From Morococcus cerebrosus (GTDB lineage Bacteria > Pseudomonadota > Gammaproteobacteria > Burkholderiales > Neisseriaceae): a DNA stretch of 64,000 nucleotides. Below, in pieces: positions 34,825 through 45,860 of the stretch. Each line of letters begins with the position of its first letter. The first letter of the stretch is position 1. The stretch is taken from the NCBI RefSeq assembly GCF_022749515.1, contig NZ_CP094242.1:372001-436000 (forward strand). Reading direction: 5' to 3'. The notes under the pieces were generated by a model, which was not told the origin of the DNA, did no database searches, and worked only from the letters and a program-made list of their open reading frames with translations. The position numbers and the translations under genes are program-made.

Positions 34825-36384
34825 TTATCCTTCGTCAGGCAGCTTGGTGATCTGTACCCGCTCGATGCGTTGACCGTCTTTTTCAACGACTTGGAAACGC
34901 CAGCCGTGGAAGTCGGCAAAGTCGCCGACATCGGGAATGCTTTGCAGCTCTTCCATAATCAGTCCGGCGACAGTGTGGAAGTCGGCATCTTCTTCTTGCG
35001 GCGGGAGGTTGAGTTGCGGCGCGAGTTCGACGTATTCGAGCGAACCGTCCACGGTCAAGCTTTCATCGGCATTTTCTTGAACGGCGGGTTCTTCTTGGCG
35101 TTCAAACTCTTCGGGGAATTCGCCGGCAATGGTTTCCAGCAGGTCTTTCATGGTAACCATGCCCAAAACCGCGCCGAATTCATCGACTACCAAAGCATAA
35201 TCCGCGCTGCTTTGGCGGAACAGTTCAATCGCGCCCAACGCAGTCGTACTGTCCGGCAGGACTAGTGGCTGGCGCAGGACGGCTTGGATATTGAGTTCGC
35301 CGGTTTCGAGCAGTTGGGCGAGTAGGTCTTTTTTGTTGATGTAGCCCAACGGTTCGTCCACGCCGGCTTTACCGACGACGAGCAGGCGGCTGTACGGGGT
35401 GTTTTGCAGTTGGGCGTGTTGCTCTTCACGGCTTTGGGAGATGTCCAAACGCTCAATGTCGCGGCGGGGAATCATCACGCCGAGGATGGGACGTTCGGCA
35501 AGCGTAAGGACGCTGCGTATCATGGATTTTTCGTTTTCTTCGAAATGCCCATCATCCTCTGCTTCATCGCCCGCTTTGGCAAGCACGCTTTCGCGTATGC
35601 CCATCATGCCCAAGACGTTCTCGGCGGTTCGTTTGCGCCATGAGCTGCTAATGTAGTCGTTTTTGCGGCTGTTGCGCTGCGAAATTTGGTTGAATGCTTC
35701 AATCAGGATGGAGAAGCCGATAGCGGCGTAGAGGTAGCCTTTCGGAATGTGGAAATGGAAGGCTTCGGCAATGAGGCTGAAACCGATCATCAGCAGAAAA
35801 CCCAAGCAGAGCATGACGACGGTAGGATGCCTGTCCACAAATTCGGTCAGCGGTTTGCTGGCGGAAATCATGACGGTCATGGCAACGGCAACGGCACCCA
35901 TGGCGACGACGATGTGATCGACCATCGCGACGGCAGTGATGACGGAATCGATGGAAAATACCGCGTCAAGAATCAGGATTTGGGCAACCACGCTCCAAAA
36001 TCGCGCGTGTTTTCTCTGACTGTCGGCAACGGCAAATTGGTTATGCCCTTCGAGGCGTTCGTGCAGTTCGGTGGTGGCTTTGTAGAGCAAGAAGATGCCG
36101 CCCGCGAGCATAATCATGTCTTTGCCGGAAACGTCCAACCCACCAATGTGGAACAGCGGGCGCGTCAGGGTCATGATGTGTGCCATGAAGCCGAGCATGA
36201 TGATGCGGATAACGACCGCAAGCCCCAAACCGGTAATACGCGCGCGGTCTCGTTGGGCGGGTTTGACTTTGTTCGCCAAAATGGCGACGAAAACGAGGTT
36301 GTCTATCCCCAAGACGACTTCGAGTACCAGAAGCGTGGCAAAGCCTATCCAAGTATGCGGCTCTGCCAACCAACTGAAATCCAT
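34825..36384 (-). CDS. TerC-type membrane protein fused to CBS and CorC_HlyC domains
   Basis: 519 residues. N-terminal TerC domain (about 10-240) with seven helices and acidic motifs LEVVLGIDNLVFVAILANK and LDAVFSIDSVITAVAMVDH. Then two CBS domains (about 300-425; RPILGVMIPRRDIERLD, DYALVVDEFGAVLGMVTMKDLLE) and a CorC_HlyC domain (about 440-519). YegH/YoaE-like proteins with this architecture are linked to metal-ion (manganese) export; the exact ion is not known here. Confidence 0.9.
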   Translation of the reverse strand: MDFSWLAEPHTWIGFATLLVLEVVLGIDNLVFVAILANKVKPAQRDRARITGLGLAVVIRIIMLGFMAHIMTLTRPLFHIGGLDVSGKDMIMLAGGIFLLYKATTELHERLEGHNQFAVADSQRKHARFWSVVAQILILDAVFSIDSVITAVAMVDHIVVAMGAVAVAMTVMISASKPLTEFVDRHPTVVMLCLGFLLMIGFSLIAEAFHFHIPKGYLYAAIGFSILIEAFNQISQRNSRKNDYISSSWRKRTAENVLGMMGIRESVLAKAGDEAEDDGHFEENEKSMIRSVLTLAERPILGVMIPRRDIERLDISQSREEQHAQLQNTPYSRLLVVGKAGVDEPLGYINKKDLLAQLLETGELNIQAVLRQPLVLPDSTTALGAIELFRQSSADYALVVDEFGAVLGMVTMKDLLETIAGEFPEEFERQEEPAVQENADESLTVDGSLEYVELAPQLNLPPQEEDADFHTVAGLIMEELQSIPDVGDFADFHGWRFQVVEKDGQRIERVQITKLPDEG

Positions 36385-36568
36385 GATTTTTGTATTCCTT
36401 TGTGTTCAAACGCGAAAAGGCAGCCTGAAACGCTCAAGCTGCCTGATTCATATCGATACGCACGAAAAACGGCGGGCGGTCATGCTGCTCTGCTCTGGGT
36501 CTTTCATGTGTGCGTATGTCTCAAGTAAAAATAATGTAAATAGTTTAGCAGTTTGGGAGGCGGATGGC

Positions 36569-36613
36569 AAAAGGTCGTCTGAAAGATAAGCCTTATTTTC
36601 AGACGACCTTTTT
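36569..36613 (-). terminator. Uptake-sequence terminator after carB
   Basis: AAAAGGTCGTCTGAAA and complement, followed by TTTTTT on the outside, 24 bases past the carB stop. Confidence 0.85.
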
Positions 36614-36636
36614 TTCAAGCTAAACCTGATTCAGAT

Positions 36637-39852
<3,216 letters not shown>

Positions 39853-39880
39853 GATGTTTCCTGTTGGATTAAGTCTAAAG

Positions 39881-40786
39881 TTAATCTATTTTAACTGAAG
39901 GTAATGTTTTCAATGAATTGAGAAAGTTATGCCATTCTGCAACTTCCTCCTGTTTCTCAATAATTTTTTCAAATGGCAATAAATTCTCAAAGGTTAGGAA
40001 ATTAACGCAAAATTTAATAGCAGTATCTATTTTATTTTTTAAATTTGGAATTTCTTTTACTTCCTTTGCCCAATATGCTAAGTCTTTAGATGATAATAAA
40101 TCAATTTTATCTATTGGGAAATTTTCTATAAATTTTTTTAGTGTATCAGTAATTAGAAGTTTTAAATTATTCTGATCATACATTGCTTCTATACCAGAAA
40201 CTGTAGCTATATTTTCTTCGATATATTTAATTTCGGTCCTACCTATATTTTCGTAGATAGCTTTTTCTTTTTCTGTCAGTTCTCTTTCAATTGTTATTTG
40301 ATAAGTCCTATCTCTAGACATTTTTGAAATTTTTTTTCGAACAGTTTCTGGAATTCCTTTGCCATCTCTTAATTGACTAATATATCGATTAATATTTTTT
40401 GCAATTTTAAGTCGTGTCTCACACCATTCATTTAAGTTGTTTAAATTGAAGGTATGTAATTCTTCTCGATTAGTGTAGTCTTTGATATCTTGAGTTAATT
40501 TTGATGACATAGTTTTAAAATCAACCCCAAAATATTTTTCACCACAATCTTTTCCAATATTTGTAATATGCCCATCAGTAGATACTACAATGTAACCATT
40601 TTGATGTTGAGTGTGGCAATTTTTCAATCCACATATAACTTTTCCATGTTCTCCACTGTACTGACCTATAATTTCTTTTAATTTGGTTTCTTCTGGATTT
40701 ATCTCTCTTCTAAAACCAGCCATTTCTTCTAAGTCAGACCAGTTTTTTATGTAAACTAAGTTTCTATCTTTTTTTAAAGTAATCAT
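39881..40786 (-). CDS. AT-rich hypothetical protein with a possible zinc motif
   Basis: 301 residues, soluble. Near the N-terminus (about 50-90) is a Cys/His-rich block: CGLKNCH (Cys52, Cys57, His58), then [19 protein letters not shown] with Cys81 and YFGVDF. The spacing and the Gly-Lys-Asp-Cys-Gly ending look like a small zinc-binding module. The remaining two thirds is helical and lysine/isoleucine-rich. Base composition is markedly AT-rich, unlike carB next to it. Good AAGGA site before the ATG. Family and function unknown; likely acquired. Confidence 0.7.
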   Translation of the reverse strand: MITLKKDRNLVYIKNWSDLEEMAGFRREINPEETKLKEIIGQYSGEHGKVICGLKNCHTQHQNGYIVVSTDGHITNIGKDCGEKYFGVDFKTMSSKLTQDIKDYTNREELHTFNLNNLNEWCETRLKIAKNINRYISQLRDGKGIPETVRKKISKMSRDRTYQITIERELTEKEKAIYENIGRTEIKYIEENIATVSGIEAMYDQNNLKLLITDTLKKFIENFPIDKIDLLSSKDLAYWAKEVKEIPNLKNKIDTAIKFCVNFLTFENLLPFEKIIEKQEEVAEWHNFLNSLKTLPSVKID

Positions 40787-40797
40787 GATAAATCCTT

Positions 40798-41033
40798 AAG
40801 CAAGCCTTAGCCCGCATATAGAGTGTGTGCGGTACGCACGCGTTCTCCATTTTCCCTGCAACCTCAACCCACCGCGTGCGTGCCTTGCGGCACACACTCT
40901 ACCGATGGGTTCAAAGGTCGTCTGAAAAAACGCTCGCGGCGTTTGTTCCATCTGCCTGGCGATAAAGGCTGCCTGAAAAATTCCTGCCGTTGATGTTTCG
41001 GGCATTCTTTTTCAGACGGCCTGCAACGCTTGA
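40798..41033. repeat. Intergenic repeat A, copy 1
   Basis: About 235 bp, matching 41501-41733 over its whole length. It contains an imperfect long palindrome (GTACGCACGCG near 40832 pairing with CGCGTGCGTGCC near 40873), an uptake sequence (40914-40926) and a partner TTTTTCAGACGGCC near 41010. No coding capacity supported. Confidence 0.85.
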
Positions 41034-41313
41034 ATCCGCTGCAACCTGCTCCCTCCCCCGTGGGGGAGGGCTGGGGAGAGGGCATTCTCCAAATTGCGGC
41101 AACCTTTCCCAATCCCCTAACCACCTCAATACAAGCCTTGCGGCTTGTTGCCCTCTCTCTAACTCTCTCCCACGGGGAGAGAGGACGTGGGCTGTTGGGG
41201 TTAAGGGTTCTGCAAACTAATCAGGTTGTATTGGCTGCTTTTTTATTTTTCAGACGACCTGAAATCAAAGACAGTAAATCTAAGTTGCTTTTCAAACCGC
41301 CTGTAACCGTAAA
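41034..41313. repeat. Intergenic repeat B, copy 1
   Basis: About 280 bp unit. Landmarks in order: GCTGCAACCTGCTCCCTCCC, palindrome CCCTCCCCC-GTGGGGGAGGG, GGGGAGAGGGCATT, palindrome CAAGCCTTGCGGCTTG, GCCCTCTCTCTAACTCTCTC, and TTTTTCAGACGACC. Apparent reading frames through it are by-products of the palindromes. Confidence 0.85.
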
Positions 41314-41500
41314 ACCTGCTGCAATCCACCCCCTCCCCTGTGGGGGAGGGCTGGGGAGAGGGCATTCTCCAAATTGCGGCAACCTTTCACAATACCCTAA
41401 CTGCCCAAATACAAGCCTTGCGGCTTGTTGCCCTCTCTCTAACTCTCTCCCACGGGAGAGAGGATGGGGTGGCTGTTGGAATTAAGGGTTTTGCAAGGAA
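41314..41500. repeat. Intergenic repeat B, copy 2 (shortened)
   Basis: Same landmarks as copy 1 for about 190 bp, ending at GGGTTTTGCAAGGAAAAC, where repeat A copy 2 begins instead of the usual uptake-sequence part. This break gives the order A-B-B-A-B-B-B. Confidence 0.8.
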
Positions 41501-41733
41501 AACAGCAAGCCGTAGCCCGCATGTAGGGTGTGTGTGGTACGCACGCGCTCCCCATTTTCCCTGTAACTCCAACCCACCGCGTGCGTGCCACACCCTACCG
41601 ATGGGTTCAAAGGTCGTCTGAAAAAACGCTCGCGGCGTTTGTTCCATCTGCCTTGCGATAAAGGCTATCTGAAAAATTCCTGCTGTTGATATTTCGGGCA
41701 TTCTTTTTCAGACGACCTGCAACGCCTGAATCC
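41501..41733. repeat. Intergenic repeat A, copy 2
   Basis: Near-identical to 40798-41033. The arm beside the palindrome is shorter here (TGCCACACCCTACC, lacking the GCCTTGCGG bases of copy 1). Ends in TTTTTCAGACGACC. Confidence 0.85.
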
Positions 41734-42013
41734 GCTGCAACCTGCTCCCTCCCCTGTGGGGGAGGGCTGGGGAGAGGGCACGCCCCGAATTTCGGCAACC
41801 TTCCCTAACACCCTAACCGACCAAATACAAGCCTTGCGGCTTGTTGCCCTCTCTCTAACTCTCTCCCACGGAGAGAGAGGACCGGGCGGCTGTTGGAATT
41901 AAGGGTTCTTCAAGGAAAACAGGTTGTGCAGGCTGTTTTTTACTTTTCAGACGACCTAAAATCAACGACAGTAAACCCAAGCTGCTTTTTAAACCGCCTG
42001 CAACCGCAAAAAC
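41734..42013. repeat. Intergenic repeat B, copy 3
   Basis: Complete about 280 bp unit with all landmarks of copy 1, including the uptake sequence near 41946 and the GCTTTTTAAACCGCCTGCAA tail. Confidence 0.85.
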
Positions 42014-42292
42014 TGCTGCAACCTGCTCCCTCCCCTGTGGGGGAGGGCTGGGGAGAGGGAATTCCTCGAATTGAGGCAATCTTTCCCAGCACCCTAACCG
42101 CCCAAATACAAGCCTTGCGGCTTGTTGCCCTCTCTCTAACTCTCTCCCACAGGAGAGAGGACGGGGTGGCTGTTGGGGTTAAGGGGTCTGCAAGGAAAAT
42201 AGGTTGTGCAGACTGTTTTTTATTTTTCAGACGACCTGCATCAACAGTTGTAAATCCAAGTTGCTTTTCAAACCGCCTGCAACCGTAAAGCC
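42014..42292. repeat. Intergenic repeat B, copy 4
   Basis: Complete unit directly following copy 3 in tandem at a period of 280 bp. Uptake sequence near 42226. Confidence 0.85.
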
Positions 42293-42545
42293 TGCTGCAA
42301 CCCGCTCCCTCCCCTGTGGGGGAGGGTTGGGGAGAGGGCATTCTCCAAATTTCGGCAACCTTCCCCAACACCCTAACCGCCCAAAATACAAGCCTTGCGG
42401 CTTGTTGCCCTCTCTCTAGCTCTCTCCCACGGGGAGAGAGGACGGGGTATCTGCTGGAGTTAAGGGTTCTGCAAGGAAAACAGGTTGTGCAGGCTACTTT
42501 TTGCTTTTCAGATGACCTTTATAAATGCTCAATTCAGGCAGCCTG
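42293..42545. repeat. Intergenic repeat B, copy 5 (end of array)
   Basis: Tandem after copy 4 at a period of 279 bp; diverges after an imperfect uptake sequence (TTTCAGATGACC, near 42508). Confidence 0.8.
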
Positions 42546-42587
42546 CACCCTATAATTTCCAATAATCCAATCAAAATCAGCCATCTG

Positions 42588-43016
42588 CTACCGTGCAGGC
42601 TGCTTTTCCAATTCCTGTAACACACGCAGGATTTCTGTCAGCACATCGTTTGTCTGCTGCAAAATCTCGTGATTCCAAAAACGCAGCACGGTAAAGCCCA
42701 GGCTGTTGAGATATGCCGTCCGCGCGTGGTCGTATGCGGCTTGTTCTGTGTGCTGCCCTCCGTCTGCTTCGATAATCAGCTTGGGCGTTACGCACATAAA
42801 ATCAACAATATAATTTCCCATCGGCTGCTGGCGGCGGAATTTATAGCCGTTCAGACGGCCTGCCCGCAGGTGCTGCCACAATTTCGCTTCCGCCTCGCTC
42901 ATTTCTTGACGCATAGCCTTGGCGCGTTGATTCAGGGTGGGGTTGTCGGCGGTCAATAGTTTTTCGGGCGGGTTCATTTTTTTATTATTGGGTGTGGAAA
43001 ACGCCTTGATGACCAT
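42588..43016 (-). CDS. DUF559 (endonuclease-like) protein
   Basis: 142 residues from 43016; an ATG at 42977 (MNPPEKLL) is an alternative and neither has a clear ribosome site. DUF559 spans about 30-135: RAKAMRQEMSEAEAKLWQHLR, FRRQQPMGNYIVDFMCVTPKLIIEADGGQH and LGFTVLRFWNHEIL. The family is related to the Vsr/PD-(D/E)xK nuclease fold (Asp in VDF and Glu in IEADGGQH are the expected site). Such genes are scattered beside repeats and mobile islands; biological role unknown. It adjoins the repeat array on one side and a CREE on the other. Confidence 0.85.
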   Translation of the reverse strand: MVIKAFSTPNNKKMNPPEKLLTADNPTLNQRAKAMRQEMSEAEAKLWQHLRAGRLNGYKFRRQQPMGNYIVDFMCVTPKLIIEADGGQHTEQAAYDHARTAYLNSLGFTVLRFWNHEILQQTNDVLTEILRVLQELEKQPAR

Positions 43017-43026
43017 CTATTTTCAG

Positions 43027-43133
43027 TATAGTGGATTAACTTTAAACCAGTACGGCGTTGCCTCGCCTTGTCGTACTATCTGTACTGTCTGCGGCTTCGT
43101 CGCCTTGTCCTGATTTAAATTTAATCCACTATA
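43027..43133. repeat. Short-form CREE (107 bp), opposite orientation
   Basis: TATAGTGGATTAACTTTAAA to TTTAATCCACTATA, with core CAGTACGGCGTTGCCTCGCC and CTGTCTGCGGCTTCGTCGCC, the reverse complement of the element at 34699. It ends 10 bases upstream of the DUF559 start codon side. Confidence 0.95.
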
Positions 43134-43336
43134 AGTGTAGATTAGCTTAAAAAACAGCATAACACGCGTAATCGTACAAAAACGTCGGGCTTGCCAATTC
43201 AACCCACCCTTGAGGTCGTCTGAAAAAATCTTGGCGTTTTGTATGTAGGTCTTGGTGAGTTTCTTTCCGGTAATGTTGAGAACGTTAGTTTGTTATGGTG
43301 TATTGAGTGGTGGGTGCTGAGTTGCCGAATGTGGTT
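43134..43336. other. Gap between CREE and the periplasmic hypothetical gene
   Basis: About 200 bases with one unpaired uptake sequence (43213-43225). No supported gene or site. Confidence 0.4.
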
Positions 43337-43711
43337 TTATTCTATGTCTATGATGGTTTGTACGCCTTCTAAGATTTTATTGGATAGGTTTTCTAGGCTT
43401 CTTGCGCCTTCATCGACCCTTGCCCCTTTTTGCTTGAGTGCCTGATCCATGTAGATGCTGCCTGCCATGGCGGGTTCTTTCAGGCAGTGGTCTACGGAAA
43501 ATTGCTCCAATTCTGCGGCGGTTGTCGGGATGGCGCATTCTGAATTGGCTATGGTTTTGCTGCTTTCAGAGATGGTTTTGTAGACGCCTTGGGTGGCGGA
43601 ATCGAAGATATCCGCGCCGAGTTGGCTGATTTTTTTCAGGTCGATGGTTTTGTCACCTGCGAAGGCGGGGGTGCTCATAAGCAGGCAGAGGAGTAAAGCC
43701 GTTTTTTTCAT
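43337..43711 (-). CDS. Hypothetical periplasmic protein
   Basis: 124 residues with a clean signal peptide (MKKTALLLCLLMSTPAFA, cut before GDKT). The mature part has two cysteines (SECAIP and DHCLKEP) that could form a disulfide and is predicted helical. No family recognised. It belongs to the variable carA-carB spacer. Confidence 0.7.
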   Translation of the reverse strand: MKKTALLLCLLMSTPAFAGDKTIDLKKISQLGADIFDSATQGVYKTISESSKTIANSECAIPTTAAELEQFSVDHCLKEPAMAGSIYMDQALKQKGARVDEGARSLENLSNKILEGVQTIIDIE

Positions 43712-43783
43712 GAAATGCCTTTATGGGTGGGTTTTCTTCAGGCGGTTTGACGGGTAAACCGCCTTGTGGTTTGGTGTAATGTG

Positions 43784-43918
43784 TTAGCGATTGTTTTGTT
43801 TTTGGTAGTCGTCATTCCATGCTTGTACGGCTGTATTGGCGTCGCGTGCGACGGAGTGGATGGTGTTGCACGCGGATAATGCGCCGATTAATGCGATAAA
43901 CAGGGCTACTTTTTTCAT
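43784..43918 (-). CDS. Entericidin-like small lipoprotein
   Basis: 44 residues from the ATG at 43918 (MKKVALFIALIGALSAC); the open frame extends to 43975 but the signal begins here. Lipobox ALSAC gives a lipidated Cys17 followed by NTIHSVARDANTAVQAW, the entericidin A/B pattern. Such proteins are small envelope lipoproteins, some acting as antidote/toxin-like pairs; only one copy is seen. Confidence 0.75.
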   Translation of the reverse strand: MKKVALFIALIGALSACNTIHSVARDANTAVQAWNDDYQKQNNR

Positions 43919-43991
43919 AGGGTTAATCCTTATGTTGATGGTGGTGAGTAAGGCCGGCCAGTGTTTGACCGACATGAAATCGGTATGGTTT

Positions 43992-44249
43992 TTAAAAGCT
44001 GGTGATAAAGGTAATCAAGCCCAAAATGATACCGGGGGCGTTTGCCAGCATAACGGGGTAGTCGCGTTTTTCTTTCAAAAAGCCGTAGGCAACCCATAAT
44101 GTGCAGTTGATGGCGGCGACGAGTGGTTGCAGCGGCGAGCCAGGGTTGCCTGCGAGGTTGTTTTGGATTTGCGGGATATAGGAAACGTACATGCCTACGG
44201 CGGTCAGGGTGGCGACGACGGAGAGGACGCGCATTTGTTTTTCAGTCAT
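43992..44249 (-). CDS. SemiSWEET-type small sugar transporter
   Basis: 85 residues with three hydrophobic helices (about 8-26, 41-57, 66-83). The PQ-loop signature YVSYIPQIQNNL (about 21-32) and the conserved Asn-Cys-Thr-Leu-Trp in helix 2 (AAINCTLWVAYG) mark a SemiSWEET, which dimerises to form a sugar pore. Substrate unknown. Located just downstream of carA. Confidence 0.88.
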   Translation of the reverse strand: MTEKQMRVLSVVATLTAVGMYVSYIPQIQNNLAGNPGSPLQPLVAAINCTLWVAYGFLKEKRDYPVMLANAPGIILGLITFITSF

Positions 44250-44278
44250 GGGGTTTCCTTTCTGACTTGAGGGGGGGA

Positions 44279-44320
44279 TTTTTCAGACGACCTTGTTGAG
44301 TTGAGAGGTCGTCTGAAAAG
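44279..44320 (-). terminator. Inverted uptake-sequence pair after carA
   Basis: TTTTTCAGACGACCT and AGGTCGTCTGAAAA flank a short A/T-G loop, 6 bases past the carA stop. Arms face outward compared with the usual pairs. Confidence 0.65.
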
Positions 44321-44325
44321 GCGGT

Positions 44326-45456
44326 TTATTGTTTTGCCGCTTTCATATTGTCAATGAATTTGTCAAACAGATAGCTGACATCCTGCGGGCCGGGGCTGGC
44401 TTCGGGGTGGCCTTGGAAGCAGAACACGGGTTTGTCGGTCAGCTCGATGCCTTGCAAGGTGTTGTCGAACAAGGATTTGTGGGTAATTCTTGCGTTGGCG
44501 GGTAGGGTGTCGGCATCGACGGCGAAGCCGTGGTTTTGGCTGGTGATGACGACTTTGCCGCTGTCCAAATCTTGAACGGGGTGGTTCGCGCCGTGGTGGC
44601 TGAAGTGCATTTTCAGGGTTTTCGCGCCGATGGCGAGGCTGATGAGCTGGTGTCCCAAGCAGATGCCGAAGATGGGTTTGCCGCTTGCCATCAGTTTTTG
44701 CACGGCTTCGATGGCGTAGTCGCAAGGTTCGGGGTCGCCGGGGCCGTTGGAGAGGAACACGCCGTCGGGGTTGAGTGCCAACACGTCTTCCGCGCTGGTT
44801 TGTGCTGGGACAACGGTCAGGCGGCAGCCGCGTGAGGCGAGCATGCGCAGGATGTTGGTTTTCACGCCGAAATCGTAGGCGACGACGTGGAACGGCTGTT
44901 CGGCAGGGGTAACGAAACCTTTGCCCAGCGCCCATTCGCCTTCGGTCCATTCGTAGGCTTCTGTGCAGGAAACTTCTTTTGCCAAGTCTTTGCCGACCAT
45001 GCTGCCGAACGCGGCGATGAGTTCTTGCGCTTTTTCAACCGTGGCATCCGCGCCGGTCAAAATCGCGCCTCCTTGTGCGCCTTTTTCGCGTAGCAGCGTG
45101 GTCAGGCGACGGGTGTCGATGTCGGCGATGGCGACGGTTTTATTACGCACGAGATAGTCGTGCAGGCTTTCGGAGGCGCGGAAGTTGCTGTGCAGCAGCG
45201 GCAGGTCGCGGATAATCAAGCCTGCGGCATAAACGCTGCGGCTTTCTTCGTCTTCGGCGTTGGTGCCGGTATTGCCGATGTGGGGGTAGGTAAGGGTAAC
45301 GATTTGTTTGCAGTAGGACGGGTCGGTCAGGATTTCCTGATAGCCGGTCATGGAAGTGTTGAACACGACTTCGCCGGAAGTCGAACCTTCGTAACCGATT
45401 GATGTGCCGTGAAATACGCTGCCGTCAGCGAGAACGAGAAGAGCCGGAGTGGTCAT
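44326..45456 (-). CDS. carA: CarA, carbamoyl-phosphate synthase small subunit
   Basis: 376 residues. N-terminal CPSase domain ([35 protein letters not shown] pattern over about 6-42) and C-terminal class I glutamine amidotransferase with nucleophile Cys in GICLGHQL (about 266), [11 protein letters not shown] and the His-Pro-Glu of [11 protein letters not shown]. It releases ammonia from glutamine for CarB. It is transcribed from a promoter at 45638-45666 through a 175-base leader. Confidence 0.98.
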   Translation of the reverse strand: MTTPALLVLADGSVFHGTSIGYEGSTSGEVVFNTSMTGYQEILTDPSYCKQIVTLTYPHIGNTGTNAEDEESRSVYAAGLIIRDLPLLHSNFRASESLHDYLVRNKTVAIADIDTRRLTTLLREKGAQGGAILTGADATVEKAQELIAAFGSMVGKDLAKEVSCTEAYEWTEGEWALGKGFVTPAEQPFHVVAYDFGVKTNILRMLASRGCRLTVVPAQTSAEDVLALNPDGVFLSNGPGDPEPCDYAIEAVQKLMASGKPIFGICLGHQLISLAIGAKTLKMHFSHHGANHPVQDLDSGKVVITSQNHGFAVDADTLPANARITHKSLFDNTLQGIELTDKPVFCFQGHPEASPGPQDVSYLFDKFIDNMKAAKQ

Positions 45457-45553
45457 GATGAATCCTGTTTGCCTGATGATGGTCGGTTTGCAGAAACGGG
45501 CAGGGGTCGTCTGAAAATTGTTTACAAAAAAGACCGCCTGAGAAAATATCGGC

Positions 45554-45600
45554 TAAAAAAAAACACGCCCCGCAGCCTTGATTTTGCTGCGTAACGTGCT
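45554..45600 (-). terminator. Terminator-like hairpin in the carA leader (candidate attenuator)
   Basis: On the minus strand, CACG and GCAGC pair with GCTGC and CGTG around a 9-base loop, followed by nine T (45563-45555). This is an intrinsic terminator located between the carA promoter and the carA start codon (about 100 bases before it), so transcription of carA must pass it. Confidence 0.6.
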
Positions 45601-45637
45601 TTTTCAGGCATAGCTGCCTATGCCGTAGAAGCAATGC

Positions 45638-45666
45638 ATTCTACGTCAAAAAGCCGCATCGTTCAA
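45638..45666 (-). promoter_or_regulatory. Promoter of carA
   Basis: -35 box TTGAAC (45666-45661), 17-base spacer, -10 box TAGAAT (45643-45638) on the minus strand. Each hexamer differs from the sigma-70 consensus at one or two bases. A start near 45631 gives a leader of about 175 bases. Confidence 0.7.
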
Positions 45667-45860
45667 GTTGTATCCTAAGATAGTTTCTACCTTAATAATC
45701 ATGCGGTCTGTTTCATTTTCACCATTTGTCCCCTGTATCAGGCAAAAAAATATTCGGAACTGCACATAAATGACATTGTAAATGTTAGAATCACATTCCG
45801 AGAAAATAAAAACAACGTCATCATCCGTCAACCGACGATTTTACGAAAAAAGAACGCATT

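Noticed and set aside
41034..42545. Tandem B repeats considered as a CRISPR array
   Set aside because: Units are about 280 bp with no short direct repeat/unique spacer alternation and there are no cas genes.
40990..42555. Multiple frames of about 70-150 codons in both strands of the repeat array (Pro/Ser/Gly-rich or LSLTLSHG-type)
   Set aside because: They repeat with the 280 bp unit and arise from palindromes; such translations appear wherever these GC-rich hairpins occur and have no start signals.
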